From: Massilia sp. BSC265
GTDB taxonomy: Bacteria > Pseudomonadota > Gammaproteobacteria > Burkholderiales > Burkholderiaceae_D
Assembly (NCBI RefSeq): GCF_000740675.1
Contig: NZ_JPXI01000034.1
Coordinates: 99,920-163,919 of the forward strand
Direction: 5' to 3'
DNA length: 64,000 bases
Every line of letters starts with the position of its first letter. The stretch's first letter is position 1. The notes under the pieces are model-generated. The model saw only the letters and a program-made list of their open reading frames with translations, had not been told where the DNA came from and ran no database searches. The translations under genes and the position numbers were made by a program. This document shows, piece after piece, positions 60,071 to 64,000 of this stretch.

Positions 60071-60101
60071 GTAGGGTGGGCGGGTCCCCCGCCCACGCGG
60101 T
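60071..60101. repeat. Dispersed GTAGGGTGGGCGG palindromic repeat, copy E (single)
   Basis: One hairpin unit, GTAGGGTGGGCGGG, TCC, CCCGCCCACGCGGT, in the 97-base gap between ftsK and lolA on the same strand. It may weaken read-through or stabilise the ftsK mRNA end. Confidence 0.8.
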
Positions 60102-60138
60102 CAACGCACGGTGGCGGACCACAACAAGAGGAATGCAT

Positions 60139-60774
60139 ATGAAATTCACGACTACCCGCTTCGCAGCACTCATCGCAGGCGCAACGCTGGCCGTTTCGGG
60201 CACCGCCAGCGCCGCCGCTCTCGACCAGTTCAAGAGCTTCGTCGCCACCACCAAATCCGCCAAGGGCGAATTCACCCAGCAGCAGCTGACGAAATCCAAG
60301 AGCGGCAAGCTAGCTCCGGTCTCGAGCGGCAGCTTCGTCTTCGCCCGTCCCGGCAAGTTCATCTGGACCTACCAGAAGCCCTACGAGCAGCTGCTGCAGG
60401 CCGACGGCGAAACGCTCTACATCTACGACAAGGACCTGAACCAGGTCACCACCCGCAAGCTGGGCAACGCCCTGGGCTCGTCCCCGGCCGCCATCCTGTT
60501 CGGCAGCAACGACCTGGAGAAGAACTTCACCCTGTCCGAAGCGGGCGAGCGTGACGGCGCCGAGTGGCTGACCGCGGTGCCCAAGACGAAGGACACCACC
60601 TTCGAGCAGATCGGCATCGGCCTGAAGGGCGGCGTGCCGGTGGCAATGGAGCTGAAGGACCAGTTCGGCCAGGTCTCGCTGCTGAAGTTCACCAACTTCC
60701 AGCGCAATCCGGCGCTGGGCGCCCAGCAGTTCACCTTCTCGGTGCCGAAGGGCGCCGACGTGGTCAACCAGTAA
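60139..60774 (+). CDS. lolA: Outer membrane lipoprotein carrier protein LolA
   Basis: A 211-residue periplasmic chaperone that ferries lipoproteins from LolCDE to the outer membrane. Signal peptide about residues 1-26 (ending GTASAA), then [60 protein letters not shown] and the end [10 protein letters not shown], all family hallmarks. Two nearby ATGs exist; the one at 60139 has AGAGGA at proper spacing, the one at 60133 does not. It follows ftsK as in many proteobacteria. Confidence 0.95.
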   Translation: MKFTTTRFAALIAGATLAVSGTASAAALDQFKSFVATTKSAKGEFTQQQLTKSKSGKLAPVSSGSFVFARPGKFIWTYQKPYEQLLQADGETLYIYDKDLNQVTTRKLGNALGSSPAAILFGSNDLEKNFTLSEAGERDGAEWLTAVPKTKDTTFEQIGIGLKGGVPVAMELKDQFGQVSLLKFTNFQRNPALGAQQFTFSVPKGADVVNQ

Positions 60775-60856
60775 AGTCTTTCGGGCGCTACCGGATGATC
60801 GTCGTGGCGGCGCCCGCGCTGAGCGAAAGCGGAAGGGCGGTCGGCAAGCCCTGAAC

Positions 60857-61405
60857 TCAGTAGATCCGGGTACGCAGGTCGATGTGCTTGATCGGCTCGA
60901 GATCGAGGAAGGCGGAGTCGGTCGGTGCGGCCTGCAGCGTGACCCAGATGGTGTGCTCCTCGTAGAAGTAGGAGCGGTTCGAGCCGAACAGCGAAGAGCG
61001 GAAGCGGGCGTTCCAGTCGATCCGGACGGCATCACCCACGCCGCCTTCGAACAGGGGCGAGGCCAGCCAGGCCGGCCATTGGGTGGTCAGCATGCTGTCC
61101 CAGGGCCGAAACAAGGACACCGCAAACGCATCGCCGACCCGCCAGGCTTTCAGATTGTCCGGCCGGGCAGGCCGGTCATGGGCCCAGGCGGGATCGTCCA
61201 GGGGCCGGACCAGGTGGCGCGGTTCGAAGCCCTCCGTTTCCAGCACCGCCACTTCATGACGGATCGTGTCATCCCCGCTCAAGAGCGGCAGGCGGTGGAC
61301 GCGGGGCACGGCCAATCGCACTCCGGCATCGGCGGCGGCGCGCGAGGCCTTGGTCCACCTGGACCAGACGTCCTGGATCATCAGGACGGGCGCGGCTTTC
61401 TTCAT
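60857..61405 (-). CDS. Uncharacterised protein between lolA and rarA
   Basis: A 182-residue protein without signal peptide or membrane segments, beginning MKKAAPVLMIQDVWSRWTKA and rich in Trp, Pro and Arg. I recognise no domain. Codon use is like its neighbours, and the frame fills the gap between lolA and rarA on the opposite strand, so it is probably real. In E. coli lolA and rarA are adjacent and co-directional, so this gene looks inserted. A function cannot be proposed. Confidence 0.7.
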   Translation of the reverse strand: MKKAAPVLMIQDVWSRWTKASRAAADAGVRLAVPRVHRLPLLSGDDTIRHEVAVLETEGFEPRHLVRPLDDPAWAHDRPARPDNLKAWRVGDAFAVSLFRPWDSMLTTQWPAWLASPLFEGGVGDAVRIDWNARFRSSLFGSNRSYFYEEHTIWVTLQAAPTDSAFLDLEPIKHIDLRTRIY

Positions 61406-61561
61406 GGGACGGCTCCGGCGTGGAAAACACCGGATTATAGGGCAGGCCCGCCCGCGCAGCCTGCTGCCCGCCTGCCCGCGGTGGCCGCATCGGCTACACT
61501 AGCCACATGCACAACCATTTGCTTCAATTCGCATCCCCGTTGACCGTCCCAGGAGCGCGTC

Positions 61562-62866
61562 ATGGATGACCTGTTCAAGACCGAACCCTCTCCGCCGCTG
61601 GCGGAAGCGCTGCGCCCGCGTACCATCGACGAAGTCATCGGCCAGAGCCACCTGCTCGGCCCCGGCAAGCCGCTGAACCTCGTGTTCAAGTCCGGCAAGC
61701 CGCATTCGATGATCCTGTGGGGGCCGCCCGGCGTGGGCAAGACCACGCTGGCGCGCCTGACCGCCTACGCCTTCGACTGCGAGTTCATCGCGCTGTCGGC
61801 CGTGCTGTCAGGCGTAAAGGACATCCGCGCCGCCGTCGAACAGGCCGAGCACTACCTCCAGCAGGGCAAGCACACTATCCTGTTCATCGACGAGATTCAC
61901 CGCTTTAACAAGTCGCAGCAGGATGCCTTGCTGCCCTTCGTGGAGTCGGGCCTGGTGACCCTGATCGGGGCCACCACCGAAAATCCTTCGTTCGAGGTCA
62001 ACTCGGCACTGTTGTCGCGCTCGCAGGTCTACGTGCTGAAGGCGCTGAACGACGAGGAGATGCGCCAGTTGCTCAAACGCGCCCAGGAGCGCGTGCTGCA
62101 GCACCTGAGCTTCGACGAAGTCGCGGTCGACACCCTGGTCGGCTATGCGGACGGCGATGCGCGCCGTTTCCTCAACCTGCTGGAACAGACCAAGACCTCA
62201 AGCGACACGGCGGGCGTCACCCGTATCACGGCCGAATTCGTCGAGAACGCGCTGACGCTCAACGCGCGCCGCTTCGACAAGGGCGGCGACAACTTCTACG
62301 ACCAGATCTCGGCCCTGCACAAATCGGTGCGCGGCTCGCATCCGGACGCGGCGCTCTATTGGCTGTGCCGCATGCTGGATGGCGGCGCCGACGCCAAATA
62401 CCTGTCGCGCCGCATCGTGCGCATGGCCTGGGAAGACATCGGCCTGGCCGACCCGCGCGCGCTCCAGATCGCCAACGATGCCGCCACGACCTACGAGCGC
62501 CTCGGTTCGCCCGAAGGCGAGCTGGCCCTGGGCCAGGCCGTGATCTACCTGGCGATCGCCGCCAAGAGCAATGCCGGCTACAACGCCTTCAACGAAGCGA
62601 TGGCTTTCGTGAAGAAGGACAAGTCGCGCGAGGTTCCGGTTCATCTGCGCAATGCGCCGACCAAGCTGATGAAGGAACTCGGCTACGGCCACGCTTACCG
62701 CTATGCCCACGACGAGCCGCATGCCTATGCGGCGGGCGAGACCTACCTGCCGGACGGCATGCGCGAGCCGGGCTGGTACCGGCCGGTGCCGCGCGGCGTG
62801 GAATCGAAGATCGCCGAGAAGCTTGCCTTCCTGCGCAGCCTCGACGACGAGGCGGGCGGGGCCTGA
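61562..62866 (+). CDS. rarA: Replication-associated recombination protein A
   Basis: A 434-residue AAA+ ATPase (RarA/MgsA, related to WRNIP1) that acts at stalled replication forks with SSB. Walker [10 protein letters not shown] at 54-62, Walker [22 protein letters not shown] around 108-128, sensor 1 [14 protein letters not shown], and the tetramerisation region with [19 protein letters not shown]. The length is close to E. coli RarA (447). It follows lolA after the unknown opposite-strand gene. serS, which follows rarA in E. coli, is absent here. Confidence 0.96.
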   Translation: MDDLFKTEPSPPLAEALRPRTIDEVIGQSHLLGPGKPLNLVFKSGKPHSMILWGPPGVGKTTLARLTAYAFDCEFIALSAVLSGVKDIRAAVEQAEHYLQQGKHTILFIDEIHRFNKSQQDALLPFVESGLVTLIGATTENPSFEVNSALLSRSQVYVLKALNDEEMRQLLKRAQERVLQHLSFDEVAVDTLVGYADGDARRFLNLLEQTKTSSDTAGVTRITAEFVENALTLNARRFDKGGDNFYDQISALHKSVRGSHPDAALYWLCRMLDGGADAKYLSRRIVRMAWEDIGLADPRALQIANDAATTYERLGSPEGELALGQAVIYLAIAAKSNAGYNAFNEAMAFVKKDKSREVPVHLRNAPTKLMKELGYGHAYRYAHDEPHAYAAGETYLPDGMREPGWYRPVPRGVESKIAEKLAFLRSLDDEAGGA

Positions 62867-62867
62867 C

Positions 62868-62904
62868 AAAAAAAGCCCCACGATGGGCTGGCCATCGCAG
62901 GGCT
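62868..62904 (-). terminator. Intrinsic terminator of the beta-helix gene
   Basis: AGCCCTGCGATGG and CCATCGTGGGGCT pair (one bulge/mismatch) and are followed by seven T residues in the minus direction. It starts just beyond the rarA stop, so it may serve both genes in part. Confidence 0.8.
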
Positions 62905-62953
62905 TGGTGTTGCGGGCAGGGCTGTATCGAGTGCCCCTGCCGCTATGCCTCGA

Positions 62954-64000
62954 TCAGTAGTTCTCGTAGGCGCCGATGTCCCAGGCGCCGCCTTTCGGAC
63001 GGGCCACGTTGAGGATGTCGACGGTCGGGGCATAGTTCTTGGTGCCCTTGTTCACGGCCGGCGAGGTGCTCTGCAGGCGATAGTCGCCGGCGCCGGTCGG
63101 GTTGTAGCTGACGAACTTCGGATCGGCGGTGACGGTGCCGGTGGCGCTGCCGGCGCGCAGCGTGATGGCCGAGCCGTTGCCGTTGACCAGGTTGTTCGCG
63201 GTGACGTTGCCCGAGCCGATGCAGTTCTGGCCCGAGTAGCAGTACTGCGAGATGCCCTGGCGCGGGTTCTTGTACACGATGTTGTTGACGACCATCGTGT
63301 TCTTCAGCTGGATGTTGCCCGGCTTGTCGCCCACGCCGGTGACGATGCCGCCGCCCATGCCGCTCGAACCGTTGGCGAACACGGTGTTGTTGGCGATGAT
63401 CGAATCGGTCGCGGCGTGCCACAGGTGGATGCCGTAGGCCGAAGCGCGGTAGACGATGTTGTTCAGGATCTTGCTGCCCTTGTTGGACGAGTAGATCCCC
63501 TGCACGCCGTTGCAGCCGCCCGGCTTGCCGATGTCGTGCACGACGTTGCCGATGATGTGGCCGGCCGAGCTGGTGTAGTTGGCGTTGACGATGCCGGCGC
63601 CGCCGCTGCCGGTGCAGCCGCCCGAGACGGTGATGTGGTGGACGCGGTTATTGGTCACCAGGGTGTTCGAGCCCATGTTCTGGATACCCAGGCGGCCCGG
63701 GCCGCTGATATCAAAACCGTTGATCTCGACATAGCTGCCGTTGTTGAGCCACATGACTTCGGTGCCGCTGCCGACGATCTTGGCGCCCCACTTGGTATCG
63801 GACACGAAGCGGATGGCGCCGGTCGAGGTGCCGCTGAGCCTGGTCGAGACATTGCCGTAGTAGGTGCCCGGGGCCACGTGCACGGTGGTGTTGGCCTTGG
63901 CCACCGAGGCGGCCTTGTTGATGGTCTTGAACGGACGCGCCTGGGTACCCGGGTTCGAATCCGAACCGGTGGTGGCCACGTACAGGGGGTAGAACGAGGT
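62954..64000 (-). CDS. Right-handed parallel beta-helix protein (pectate lyase-like), 5' end beyond window
   Basis: At least 348 residues; the frame is open through the right edge, so the N-terminus and any signal peptide are missing. YVATTGSDSNPGTQARPFKT marks the start of a DUF1565/right-handed parallel beta-helix domain. Repeated short strands with Asn ladders follow (VTNNRVHHITVSGG, HIIGNVVHDIG, KILNNIVYRASAYGIHLWHA, IANNTVFANGSS, VVNNIVYKNPRQGISQY). The end GAWDIGAYENY is a common C-terminus of such proteins. Probably an extracellular polysaccharide-binding or lyase-type protein; catalytic residues cannot be assigned. Confidence 0.85.
   Translation of the reverse strand, partial: TSFYPLYVATTGSDSNPGTQARPFKTINKAASVAKANTTVHVAPGTYYGNVSTRLSGTSTGAIRFVSDTKWGAKIVGSGTEVMWLNNGSYVEINGFDISGPGRLGIQNMGSNTLVTNNRVHHITVSGGCTGSGGAGIVNANYTSSAGHIIGNVVHDIGKPGGCNGVQGIYSSNKGSKILNNIVYRASAYGIHLWHAATDSIIANNTVFANGSSGMGGGIVTGVGDKPGNIQLKNTMVVNNIVYKNPRQGISQYCYSGQNCIGSGNVTANNLVNGNGSAITLRAGSATGTVTADPKFVSYNPTGAGDYRLQSTSPAVNKGTKNYAPTVDILNVARPKGGAWDIGAYENY

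Noticed and set aside
63951..63963. GGGTTCGAATCCG, like the T-arm of a tRNA
   Set aside because: It encodes DSNPG within the beta-helix gene, and no other tRNA arms can be folded around it.

Overview
The window looks like chromosome of a high-GC betaproteobacterium, most likely Oxalobacteraceae (Massilia/Telluria/Duganella-like). This rests on the core-gene content (hemC-hemD-hemX-hemY divergent from ppc, ftsK-lolA-rarA, a very long RpoD, NadE next to a P-II protein), GC-rich third codon positions, PEP-CTERM and beta-helix exported proteins, and dispersed GTAGGGTGGGCGG palindromes between genes. The genus is an inference. I see no rRNA, tRNA, CRISPR array, prophage or intact insertion sequence.

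Layout. 0-9.3 kb: small metabolic and envelope genes (CurA-type reductase, YaeQ, copper chaperone, DUF2807 protein, half-size DMT transporter, a PilT/PilU-like ATPase with a divergent Walker A, PhzF with a LysR regulator, an EamA transporter remnant, a retropepsin-like protein, a TonB C-terminal-domain protein). 9.3-17.6 kb: an M16 peptidase, a frameshifted S41 peptidase pseudogene, a DUF2231 membrane protein coupled to a sorbosone-type dehydrogenase lipoprotein, and two overlapping multiheme cytochrome c genes. 17.6-27.4 kb: an RNase D-like exonuclease overlapping proQ, a structured intergenic region with a candidate small RNA, rpoD, an outer-membrane channel-like protein plus chemoreceptor pair, and a GH10-like secreted hydrolase. 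27.4-35.2 kb: ppc diverging from hemCDXY, then ppa. 35.2-38 kb: a three-gene exported-protein operon (PEP-CTERM protein, small His-tailed protein, PA-domain metalloprotease).

38.1-47.5 kb: a probable uptake module: LysR regulator diverging from a TonB-dependent receptor, followed on the same strand by an alpha/beta hydrolase and a complete branched-chain-amino-acid-type ABC importer (livK-G-F-H-M). Two identical-architecture boxes (TGTGCA-N4-TGCACA) lie between regulator and receptor. 47.5-57.3 kb: serine hydrolase, DUF482/GNAT protein, nadE-glnB, a TRIC/UPF0126 membrane protein, a bacteriophytochrome histidine kinase, a Smr protein and thioredoxin reductase. 57.5-64 kb: ftsK, lolA, an unknown gene on the other strand, rarA, and a parallel beta-helix protein that runs off the right edge.

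The observations I consider most worth checking are: (1) the candidate sRNA and nested inverted repeats upstream of rpoD; (2) the paired 39-bp promoter motif shared by phzF and the EamA remnant across the LysR gene; (3) the LysR/TonB receptor/hydrolase/Liv module with its paired operators; (4) GTAGGG palindromes that supply the stop codons of two genes; (5) the PEP-CTERM/small protein/metalloprotease operon. None is a proven new system; I see no clear defence, secretion or biosynthetic island here.
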